Origin: Pseudomonadota bacterium
Lineage (GTDB): Bacteria; Desulfobacterota; Syntrophia; Syntrophales; UBA5619
DNA: 18,735 nt
Assembly: GCA_018896355.1 (NCBI GenBank)
Contig: JAHIMW010000236.1
Coordinates: forward strand, 1 to 18,735
Direction: 5' to 3'
The notes beneath the pieces are model-generated. The model made no database searches and had not been told where the DNA came from. It was given only the letters and a program-made list of their open reading frames with translations. Positions 1 through 6,040 of this stretch are shown here, one piece after another. Position numbers and translations under genes: made by a program. How positions within the stretch are numbered: position 1 is the stretch's first letter; each line of letters starts with the position of its first letter.

Positions 1-848
1 CAGCTCGGCGGGTGGCGCAGGCCCTGGGAACGCAGCATCACGAATATTTTGTTACAGCGAAGGACTACTGGCAGGCGGTTCCCGACTACATGGCCCATTT
101 TGAAAGTCTGATGGCTGGAGGGGTATTCCACATTCAGGGAGGCGTCGCCTTTCATCTGCTGTCCCGGCGAATCGCTCAGAATGTCAAGGTAGCCTTCTCC
201 GGGGAAGGGGCGGATGAACTCTTCGGCGGCTACTATTGGATTTATACCCATCCGCTGGGTTTTTCCGACAGGATACGCCGCAATCTTCAAGATATTCTGC
301 CCAACGACCGGATGGCCGGCTATGTGAATCGACTGTTTCCCGAACCGGAAGACGAAAGGGTTTACCGGCGCAACCTCTTTGATCACCTCCTGAGAGCGGG
401 TCTGTCGAATTATCACCTGCAGAGCGTCGATCGCTCAGCCGGGGCTTTCGGATTTGAGATTCGGCCGCTTTACCTTGACGACGATCTCTCCCAGTATGCA
501 ATGGAACTTCCCATCGAATACAAAACGCCGGACAAGAAAACAACTAAGAGGATCCTTAAAGATGCCTTCCGAAAAGATTTTGCGGAGGCCAGCATCGGCT
601 GGGTCCATAAACGGTTGAAATACGGCATGCCTGAGGCGATATCGACTATCGATAAGACGATCGAAGGCCAGGTGGCGGCGGCAATTTCCGATGACGAACT
701 CAAAAGGCATCCATTGGGGAGGGTATTGGGTTCCAAAATGAATCTGCTTCTTTATGACCTGTTTGAACAGATCTTCTTCCGGGGATGGGATCATAGAGCT
801 CCGTGCCCTCCGGAGAATTCATTATTGGCGAGGGTATGGCCCGAATAA
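1..848 (+). CDS. asnB: Asparagine synthetase (glutamine-hydrolysing), C-terminal synthetase domain, 5' truncated by window edge
   Basis: The reading frame is open to the first base, so the N-terminal glutaminase domain and part of the synthetase domain lie outside the window. About 280 residues remain. The key landmark is the segment VAFSGEGADELFGGY about 60 residues in, which is characteristic of the class B asparagine synthetase ATP-pyrophosphatase domain. It is followed by the conserved FEIRPLYLDDDL region and a KRILKDAF segment typical of the family. The enzyme makes asparagine, or amidates a related carboxylate, from glutamine and ATP. The stop overlaps the next gene, a glycosyltransferase, by 13 bases. 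Such AsnB paralogues often sit in cell-surface polysaccharide or peptide-modification clusters, so the substrate may not be free aspartate. That last point is inference from context; the family assignment is firm. Confidence 0.9.
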   Translation, partial: ARRVAQALGTQHHEYFVTAKDYWQAVPDYMAHFESLMAGGVFHIQGGVAFHLLSRRIAQNVKVAFSGEGADELFGGYYWIYTHPLGFSDRIRRNLQDILPNDRMAGYVNRLFPEPEDERVYRRNLFDHLLRAGLSNYHLQSVDRSAGAFGFEIRPLYLDDDLSQYAMELPIEYKTPDKKTTKRILKDAFRKDFAEASIGWVHKRLKYGMPEAISTIDKTIEGQVAAAISDDELKRHPLGRVLGSKMNLLLYDLFEQIFFRGWDHRAPCPPENSLLARVWPE

Positions 849-1975
849 TCTGCATCAGCAAATATCCGCCTCTTGAGGGCGGCATCGCCGCCAAGACATA
901 TTGGCTGTGCAGGGCCTTGGCCGAACGGGGGCATACCGTGCATGTCGTTACGGATGGGGAGAATATCGACGCCTATTACTGTTCTCATACTTTCCAAGAT
1001 CAGGCGTCCGTAAAAAATCTCCATATTCACCGCCCTCAGGAAAAGATCCCCTGGCACATCCCGAATGATCCTCACCGGGCATTGGCGCTGTTGAATGCGG
1101 CCTTGGAAGTCTTTGACCGGCATGGCGCGGATGTCATCGATACGGGATACCTGATTCCCTATGGCCTGGTGGGTTGCCTCGCCGGCCAGATGACGGGGCT
1201 TCCTTTATTGCTTCGCCACGGCGGCTCCGATCTGAATAAATTTCTGGACAAGGGGATTTGGGCGAACCTGATCATGAAGGCATTCAATAGCGCGAGTGCC
1301 GTCATTACGGACAATGATCACTGCGGTGCTTTTGGCGGTTTATCAAAAAAGATTATTTCGATCCCGCCGTATGTGCCGGATCCGGCTTTCTTCAAACCCG
1401 CACCCGGTGAGAAATCAAAGCCCACTTTGGCGCTTATCGGCAAAGCGAACTATTATTGGCGACATAAAGGGTGGCACAGGGCAATCGAAATCATGAAAAG
1501 CCTCGGGGACCATTTCCATTACTTGATTGTTTCCCAGGGGATTGGCCTGAAGGATTTCAGGAAATTCGCGGAGGACAGAATCGGTTCAGTTCTTGAATGG
1601 AAAGAATTCGTTGACCCCGTGGAGGTGCCGCGGTTGCTACAATCCGTAAGCGGCCTTTTTGTTCTGCAAAATGATTTGCCGTTTCCCGTATTCTCAAACA
1701 TGGTCATGGAAGCTTTGTACTGCAATGTCACTGTCATTATCGATAGGACCGACATGGTTCAAAGTTTGAAGAAACAAGATCTTCATATCGATGCCGAATC
1801 CAGGAATATCTTGGTCGTTCCAAGCGATGAATCTGACGCGGCGGCGGAGATGATCATCAATTATTTTGCGAGATCAATTCCGGAACAAATTGATGTCAGT
1901 CAAAGAGAAGCGGATTACGCGGCTTATATAAACCGGAATGAGGAAGTGATTTTATCTGTCATCGAAAAGAGGTAG
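836..1975 (+). CDS. Glycosyltransferase, GT4-like (GT-B fold)
   Basis: This is a 379-residue protein beginning MARIICISKYPPLEGGIA. Its N terminus has the glycine-rich loop and the KTYWLCRALAERGHTVHVV helix-strand seen in GT4 family sugar transferases. A GGSDLNKF segment lies mid-protein, and the C-terminal half contains a PVFSNMVMEAL stretch matching the nucleotide-sugar binding E-rich region. It probably transfers a sugar from a nucleotide sugar to a cell-surface glycan or lipid-linked acceptor in the cytoplasm. The ATG at 836 is preferred over an in-frame GTG at 803, because family homology begins at this Met. The start overlaps the asparagine synthetase stop by 13 bases and has no well-spaced Shine-Dalgarno, suggesting translational coupling. 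Donor and acceptor cannot be read from the sequence. Confidence 0.87.
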   Translation: MARIICISKYPPLEGGIAAKTYWLCRALAERGHTVHVVTDGENIDAYYCSHTFQDQASVKNLHIHRPQEKIPWHIPNDPHRALALLNAALEVFDRHGADVIDTGYLIPYGLVGCLAGQMTGLPLLLRHGGSDLNKFLDKGIWANLIMKAFNSASAVITDNDHCGAFGGLSKKIISIPPYVPDPAFFKPAPGEKSKPTLALIGKANYYWRHKGWHRAIEIMKSLGDHFHYLIVSQGIGLKDFRKFAEDRIGSVLEWKEFVDPVEVPRLLQSVSGLFVLQNDLPFPVFSNMVMEALYCNVTVIIDRTDMVQSLKKQDLHIDAESRNILVVPSDESDAAAEMIINYFARSIPEQIDVSQREADYAAYINRNEEVILSVIEKR

Positions 1976-2056
1976 TGTTCTTAACGCTCACATAAGACTG
2001 TGAAAGAGGAATCATATATATCGAAAATCGAAAACCCTGGAGAAGAAATCCTCCTA

Positions 2057-2150
2057 TGCCACCTTTCAACCGCATTTAAATAAACTGAGCTGATGCTTGC
2101 CACTAAAGATTTGTATTTGGAGCCGAGTGAGCACGTTCCATGAAAATAGC
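2057..2150 (+). repeat. Dispersed intergenic repeat, copy A (most diverged)
   Basis: The core at 2113-2147 starts GTATTTGGAGCCGAGTGAGC and ends in CATGAAAAT. It matches cores at 3367-3401 and 5405-5439. Upstream, ACCTTTCAACCGCATT at about 2061-2076 parallels the upstream half of copy C with a one-base gap. This copy lies between the convergent ends of the glycosyltransferase and the DUF2284 gene, so it is not placed as a promoter for either. Confidence 0.65.
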
Positions 2151-2151
2151 G

Positions 2152-2691
2152 CTATTCAATGAGCAGGAACGCGTAACGGTTCATCGCTTGTGAATATTCC
2201 GTAAGGACCTCAATGGGAAAACCGACCCTGCGGACGGTTGCAAAAACATCAATCGCCATCGATTCGGGGGAGGGCCGGGCCAACCGCGGATTCTTACACG
2301 TTCCCCTGGTTCCCGTGCAGTCGGGACAGAGATAACAGCTATCACAACAGAGGAGAAAAGCTTTGTAATATCCTGCCAGGAAGAGCGCCCTCTCCAATTT
2401 CACAAGTTCCTGGTTAACGCCTCTTGTCCAGGCATGTCGATCTTCAGGCTTTTCCACTGTATGCGCAAAATGGAAGATTACCACTGCACGGTATTCGGCA
2501 AAGAGCTGCCGAACCTCTTCAACGGAAGGTACATTCGGTGGGCAGGTTGCATTATGGCCGTAATTTCCACAGCCAAACATGCACTTCGTTCGTACCCATT
2601 GGGAGATGACCACATCTATGGGCTCAACCCATTTGAAATCCGTGTAGCCATGTTTATGAAACAGTGTCTCTAATTCCTTACGGTCCCTCAT
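2152..2691 (-). CDS. DUF2284 family cysteine-rich metal-binding protein
   Basis: This is a 179-residue protein with two cysteine clusters. The first is CMFGCGNYGHNATCPP (Cys37, 41, 50), the DUF2284 hallmark. The second is CCDSCYLCPDC with a further Cys (Cys115, 116, 119, 122, 125 and 132), which resembles an iron-sulphur or zinc site. The family is predicted to bind metal; its biochemical role is not established. The start was chosen at the ATG at 2691: a strong AAGGAGGT lies 10 bases upstream, whereas the in-frame GTG at 2703 is itself part of that Shine-Dalgarno. It sits 98 bases downstream of the MaoC gene on the same strand and may be cotranscribed with it. No membrane segment or signal peptide is visible, so it is likely cytoplasmic. 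Confidence 0.85.
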   Translation of the reverse strand: MRDRKELETLFHKHGYTDFKWVEPIDVVISQWVRTKCMFGCGNYGHNATCPPNVPSVEEVRQLFAEYRAVVIFHFAHTVEKPEDRHAWTRGVNQELVKLERALFLAGYYKAFLLCCDSCYLCPDCTGTRGTCKNPRLARPSPESMAIDVFATVRRVGFPIEVLTEYSQAMNRYAFLLIE

Positions 2692-2789
2692 GGGATATAG
2701 CACCTCCTTATTTTTGGGGATAATCCATACATCCCTTCATGCGTCCACAAAACTCGCTTCCGGGTAGTGTAAGAATGCGGATAACGGCA

Positions 2790-3257
2790 CTACGTGCCTT
2801 GGGTCGGACGACGCCTGAACATGCCGTAGCCTTCCATTTCCGCCACGCACTCACCTTTCTGATTGAGAATATCCCAGTGTGAACGCAACAATCCCGCGTT
2901 TGGATTGCTCTCCAGCAGTCGTGCTTCCAACACCGTAAAGCGCACGCGTAATGTATCGCCGGGGCGCACCGGCACGAGCCATTTGATTCCATCAAGTCCT
3001 GGCGAACCGAGGCTGGCGGCATCGAGCAAATAGGCATCGCACATCATGCGCATCGCCAGTGAGCAAGTATGCCAGCCGCTGGCTATTAGGCCGCCGAATG
3101 GCGAATGGTTGGCTGCATCCTCATCGACGTGAAATGGCTGTGGGTCGAACTCACGGGCAAATCGGACGATGTCGGCCTTTGACAATGTGATACCTCCGAA
3201 CTCCCGGATGCTGCCTACCTGAAAGTCCTCCCAGTAGTACTTGTAGGTTTTTTTCAT
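2790..3257 (-). CDS. MaoC-like (R)-specific enoyl-CoA hydratase / dehydratase
   Basis: This 155-residue single hot-dog domain protein has the usual length for the MaoC family. The catalytic segment REFDPQPFHVDEDAA carries the Asp38/His43 dyad used to hydrate trans-2-enoyl-CoA. FGGLIASGWHTCSLAMRMM follows and matches the conserved substrate-tunnel helix. Proteins of this type act in fatty-acid, polyhydroxyalkanoate or dicarboxylate CoA metabolism in the cytoplasm. The ATG at 3257 has only a weak upstream GAGTGAG. A repeat element (copy B) lies about 50-145 bases upstream. The nearby short-chain dehydrogenase could supply or consume the hydroxyacyl product, but that pairing is inference. Substrate length cannot be inferred. 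Confidence 0.87.
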   Translation of the reverse strand: MKKTYKYYWEDFQVGSIREFGGITLSKADIVRFAREFDPQPFHVDEDAANHSPFGGLIASGWHTCSLAMRMMCDAYLLDAASLGSPGLDGIKWLVPVRPGDTLRVRFTVLEARLLESNPNAGLLRSHWDILNQKGECVAEMEGYGMFRRRPTQGT

Positions 3258-3310
3258 TACTCACTCGCTCAGTTTGAGAGATGCCTTGCAGAGAATATGC
3301 TGTCAAGACA

Positions 3311-3402
3311 TTACACGTTTCAAACAGGATTCAATGATCTGGTCCGATCCGGCGACCTCCACCTTTGTATTTGAAGCGAATGAGCACGGTTCATGAAAAA
3401 TG
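3311..3402 (+). repeat. Dispersed intergenic repeat, copy B
   Basis: By eye it aligns without gaps to 5349-5440, with about 67 of 92 positions identical. Its last 24 positions are nearly invariant (TGAGCACGGTTCATGAAAAA in this copy). Within this lies an imperfect inverted repeat, TGAGC-ACG-GTTCA, which resembles a dimeric-regulator operator. It lies upstream of the minus-strand MaoC gene. The rest of the 470-bp gap (3258-3727) holds only the pseudogene fragment at 3611-3699. Confidence 0.72.
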
Positions 3403-3610
3403 CTGGATCTCGTTTCCACATAGTTAAGTATTAAATGTTGTTTGTCAATGGCACCTTGTACAGCATTATCGTTGTATCAAACTCTGGTCAACATTTCGCA
3501 GGAAATCGGATCGGCCCAGCTCGAGATACCTTAAGTAATTGGCGTAATAGACCACTCCTCAGGCATCCATGTCCTGATAATAAATCCGTCGTCCGTCATG
3601 GCAGTTCCGT

Positions 3611-3699
3611 TAAAAGATCTTCTGCACGACCCATTTTCTATTCTCCTGTCACAGTATGAAAGCCAGTACAGCAAGGGAAATACAGCCCACGATGCTCAA
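3611..3699 (-). pseudogene. Decayed 3' fragment of the 61-residue two-helix membrane protein gene
   Basis: This segment aligns without gaps to 4952-5040, the 3' end of the small membrane-protein gene plus its downstream flank; 49 of 60 positions match over 3640-3699. Relative to the intact gene, the terminal stop has become TGG (3631-3633) and the conserved Trp codon has become TGA (3649-3651). Homology ends abruptly at 3699, so the 5' half is missing. It abuts the 3' end of the short-chain dehydrogenase gene. This looks like a partial duplication that has since degenerated. Confidence 0.7.
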
Positions 3700-3727
3700 C
3701 TATCCCGATTATACTCTTCTGCCCTTG

Positions 3728-4507
3728 TTATCTCTTGAGCGGTGCCCCCTCGAAAAAGCGCGCTTGAAGCTTCCGCATACCTTGAAGCCAGCGGTCATAA
3801 TCAGTGATTTTTCTTTGCATATATGTTTTCACTTCGGGATGGGGCAGAATCAGAAACTCATCCCGTTTAAAGCTTTCCATCACCGCATCGGCCACCTGTT
3901 CCGGCTCCATCAGCCCGTCAACTGCCGCCACACCGCCTCCTTGTCGTGTCATTTCCGTCCGAACGGCTTGGGGGCAAAGGAGAAACACTTTAATTCCCTG
4001 ATCTCCATAAGTAATAGCAATATTTTCAGCAAAGCCCACCGCAGCGTGCTTGGTGACAGAATAGGGTAATGAGCCAATCTGGCTAAGCAAACCTGCGGCG
4101 GAAGCTGTAACCATGAAGGCACCTCCCCCGCGTTTGATCATGCCGGGAAGAACAGCCCGTGCCGCATAAACGTGGGCAAGGACATTGATCTCCCAGATGC
4201 GTTTCCAGTCCTCATTATCAGCTTCCACACCTCCCAAGACTATGATTCCGGCATTGGAGCAGAAAAGATCGATGAGGCCAAATTTCTCTTCTGTGAAACG
4301 GACCAGATGGATGACATCTTCTTCTTTGCGTACATCGCAAGTCACGGCAGTTCCTTTTATTTCGTGGGCAACGGACTTTGCCCCCGCCTCATTCACATCA
4401 GCGACTATAATCTCCTTTGCATCTTCACAGACAAATCGCCGGCATAAGCCCTGGCCTATTCCGCAAGCCCCGCCTGTCACAACAACAACCTTCCCTTTCA
4501 CATCCAT
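3728..4507 (-). CDS. Short-chain dehydrogenase/reductase (classical SDR)
   Basis: This 259-residue protein has all classical SDR landmarks. They are the cofactor loop TGGACGIG (11-18), an acidic residue after the second strand (VADVNE, around 37), CSNAG (83-87), Asn108, Ser136 in VTASAAG, and the catalytic Tyr149 and Lys153 in YSVTK. Asp37 after strand two suggests NAD(H) preference, which is an inference. It probably oxidises or reduces a hydroxy/keto group on an acyl-CoA or related substrate. The ATG at 4507 has GGAG eight bases upstream. The C terminus extends beyond the core into a basic helix of about 30 residues. It sits downstream of the zinc-ribbon gene with a 126-base AT-rich gap that contains a TATAAT box. 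Confidence 0.9.
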   Translation of the reverse strand: MDVKGKVVVVTGGACGIGQGLCRRFVCEDAKEIIVADVNEAGAKSVAHEIKGTAVTCDVRKEEDVIHLVRFTEEKFGLIDLFCSNAGIIVLGGVEADNEDWKRIWEINVLAHVYAARAVLPGMIKRGGGAFMVTASAAGLLSQIGSLPYSVTKHAAVGFAENIAITYGDQGIKVFLLCPQAVRTEMTRQGGGVAAVDGLMEPEQVADAVMESFKRDEFLILPHPEVKTYMQRKITDYDRWLQGMRKLQARFFEGAPLKR

Positions 4508-4543
4508 TATATTTTCTCCGCAGAAAGATTATGTTCAAAAAGT

Positions 4544-4549
4544 ATTATA
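4544..4549 (-). promoter_or_regulatory. Possible -10 box for the SDR gene
   Basis: A perfect TATAAT on the minus strand lies 36 bases upstream of the SDR start, in the AT-rich gap after the zinc-ribbon gene. No convincing -35 hexamer was found at 16-18 bases, so this is tentative. Confidence 0.3.
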
Positions 4550-4633
4550 TAGCTAATCTTAATATTTATTTGCCGTATCGTCCGTGAAGAGGAACCTGTT
4601 TCTCGTCTATTTCCAAAGTAGTCTTGGAATATG

Positions 4634-4939
4634 TCAGTTTTTGAATAATCTTGCCGTCTTGAACAGGGACTCTATCTTCGTTTTTGCAGACTCTCCAGGA
4701 CCCTTTCCTCTACCGCCCATCTCGGCATCTTGAAAAACGAAAAAATCACAGAAATTGCTCCGACCCTTTTCAATGACCCGCTCTGCCTGAGGTTCCCGAC
4801 AATCATTATAAGAACCGATATTATAGTGGACGCAATTAAGGCAGCAGTGCAGGTCAGATCCGCAAAAAGGACAGATCTCCCGCCTGCCCACAGGAGTCTT
4901 GATTTCCAAAGCCTCTAAGCATTTATGGCATCTTTGCAT
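4634..4939 (-). CDS. Small multi-cysteine zinc-ribbon protein (uncharacterised)
   Basis: This 101-residue protein has cysteine pairs CHKC (4, 7) and CPFC (23, 26), then CCLNC (32, 33, 36), Cys47 in YNDCREPQAERV and Cys64 in SNFCDFF. The first two pairs form a rubredoxin-like or zinc-ribbon knuckle. The CREPQAERV and SNFCDFF blocks recur in a conserved but unnamed family that I associate with deltaproteobacteria. The C-terminal third is charged and low in structure apart from KTKIESLFKTARLFK. Function is unknown; metal binding is inferred from the cysteines. The start lies 32 bases after the stop of the 61-residue membrane-protein gene on the same strand, so the two are likely cotranscribed. 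No clear Shine-Dalgarno precedes the ATG. Confidence 0.75.
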   Translation of the reverse strand: MQRCHKCLEALEIKTPVGRREICPFCGSDLHCCLNCVHYNIGSYNDCREPQAERVIEKGRSNFCDFFVFQDAEMGGRGKGPGESAKTKIESLFKTARLFKN

Positions 4940-4971
4940 TTTTTCGTTACCGTGAAGATCTTTTGCATGAC

Positions 4972-5157
4972 CTATTTTCTATTCTCCCGCCACAGCATGA
5001 AGGCCAGCACAGCAGGGACAATACATCCAAAGATGCTCAACCAGATGGGAATAATCACCCCGTTTGCAACGACGTTCACCTGAAAAATCAACCTCAGCAA
5101 ATGGGCAAGGGAAATGGCACCCAGAAGAAGCACGACAATGGTTGTCAAGGGTTTCAT
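4972..5157 (-). CDS. Small two-helix inner-membrane protein (uncharacterised)
   Basis: This 61-residue protein has two hydrophobic helices, about residues 5-25 (TIVVLLLGAISLAHLLRLIF) and 36-56 (IPIWLSIFGCIVPAVLAFML). A short polar loop joins them and the tail is basic (RENRK), which suggests both ends face the cytoplasm. AAGGAG lies eight bases before the ATG, which supports translation. It precedes the zinc-ribbon gene, probably in one operon. A second, decayed copy of its 3' half lies at 3611-3699. Similar short proteins occur in many anaerobic proteobacteria without an assigned function; I do not propose one. Confidence 0.75.
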   Translation of the reverse strand: MKPLTTIVVLLLGAISLAHLLRLIFQVNVVANGVIIPIWLSIFGCIVPAVLAFMLWRENRK

Positions 5158-5340
5158 GATCGGGCTCCTTTCGATAGGAAAAACAATCAGACGAGATATT
5201 TATGGACGATTTCGGATAAGAAATCAAGTGAGTATTGAATGGCGGGAGGTGAGAAAGGGGGCCCATCCCCGGTGAAGAGAGATGAGGCCCCTTGTGTTGG
5301 ATTGACCATGCACCTTTTCCTTAAGCAGAAAATATTTATA

Positions 5341-5354
5341 GTGCAGCCCTGCAC
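5341..5354. repeat. 14-bp perfect palindrome
   Basis: GTGCAG-CC-CTGCAC has six-base arms and a two-base centre. It sits at the upstream edge of repeat copy C, in the 408-bp divergent gap (5158-5565) between the minus-strand membrane-protein gene and hsp20. It could be a regulator site or part of the repeat; copy B does not conserve the left arm. Confidence 0.4.
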
Positions 5355-5440
5355 ATTTCAGACCGCATTCATTGCTCTGTCCCGATCAGCAAAACTGAAC
5401 AGTAGTATTTGCACTGAGTGAGCGCGGTTCATGAAAAATG
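5349..5440 (+). repeat. Dispersed intergenic repeat, copy C
   Basis: It aligns without gaps to copy B (3311-3402), with about 73% identity by hand count. The most conserved part is GAGTGAGCGCGGTTCATGAA and the following A-run. It lies in the divergent region upstream of hsp20, ending 15 bases before the predicted -35 box. It could therefore be read as a promoter-proximal element here, unlike copy A. Confidence 0.72.
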
Positions 5441-5454
5441 ACATGTGCCGGACC

Positions 5455-5483
5455 TTGACGCCGCGGGATGGGATGCATATCTT
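5455..5483 (+). promoter_or_regulatory. Predicted promoter for hsp20-lon
   Basis: TTGACG (5455-5460), a 17-base spacer and TATCTT (5478-5483) give a housekeeping-type promoter, with a leader of about 75 bases before hsp20. The -35 is embedded in CCTTGACG and a CATATC overlaps the -10, so a heat-shock sigma contribution is possible but not demonstrated. Confidence 0.5.
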
Positions 5484-5565
5484 GTGAATGTAAATTGGGT
5501 TGCGGACGATCGAATTACAGCGATCTGAAGGCAACCGGGGTGTTTCTTGAAAACAGGAGTCCGGC

Positions 5566-6012
5566 ATGGATTACATCAAGATCAGATTCGTCGACAATCC
5601 GGAGGGGGGCGAGTCCGAATTTCGTCGGACCGTCGAGGAGATGTTGCGTGCGGCCCAGCCGCGGTTCTCGTTTTCCCGGCAGCAATGGCGGCCCCAGATC
5701 GACATCTATGAAACCCGCGAGGAGATCGTAATCCTGGCCGAGATTGCCGGCGTCCCGCGGGAGGAGATCCACCTGGAGATCGGGCCCCGCACGATAAAGG
5801 TCTCCGGCACGCGGGAGGGCGGACCGAGGGAGGGAAATGCCCGCTACCGTCTCGCCGAGATCCCCTTCGGCCGTTTCGAGCGCACGCTTTCGCTTCCGGT
5901 GCCGATCGACACCCAGACAGCCGCGGCGGTCTTCCGGGACGGCCTCCTGGAGATCCGTCTCGCCAAGCGACCCGTGGACCGCATCCAGAAGATCAGCATA
6001 CAAGGCAGTTGA
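5566..6012 (+). CDS. Hsp20 / alpha-crystallin family small heat-shock protein
   Basis: This 148-residue ATP-independent holdase chaperone keeps unfolding proteins soluble in the cytoplasm. The alpha-crystallin domain spans about residues 42-136. It opens with WRPQIDIYETREEIVILAEIAG, contains the IKVSGTRE strand and FGRFERTLSLP, and closes with the signature GLLEIRLAK, whose G-x-L pattern is the family hallmark. The C-terminal IQKISIQG includes an I-x-I-like tail used for oligomer assembly. The ATG at 5566 has AGGAG six bases upstream. Lon starts 28 bases after the stop with its own Shine-Dalgarno, so the two form a chaperone-protease operon. Its composition is markedly more GC-rich than the genes on its left. 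Confidence 0.93.
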   Translation: MDYIKIRFVDNPEGGESEFRRTVEEMLRAAQPRFSFSRQQWRPQIDIYETREEIVILAEIAGVPREEIHLEIGPRTIKVSGTREGGPREGNARYRLAEIPFGRFERTLSLPVPIDTQTAAAVFRDGLLEIRLAKRPVDRIQKISIQGS

Positions 6013-6040
6013 TTCTGCTTACAATATATTGGAGGTTTCC

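Noticed and set aside
3435..3659. A 74-residue plus-strand frame in the gap upstream of MaoC
   Set aside because: No Shine-Dalgarno or family resemblance, and its end overlaps the minus-strand pseudogene fragment.
5837..6040. N-terminal extension of Lon into hsp20
   Set aside because: The extra sequence is only the shifted frame of hsp20; a Shine-Dalgarno and conserved N-terminal domain place the start at 6041.
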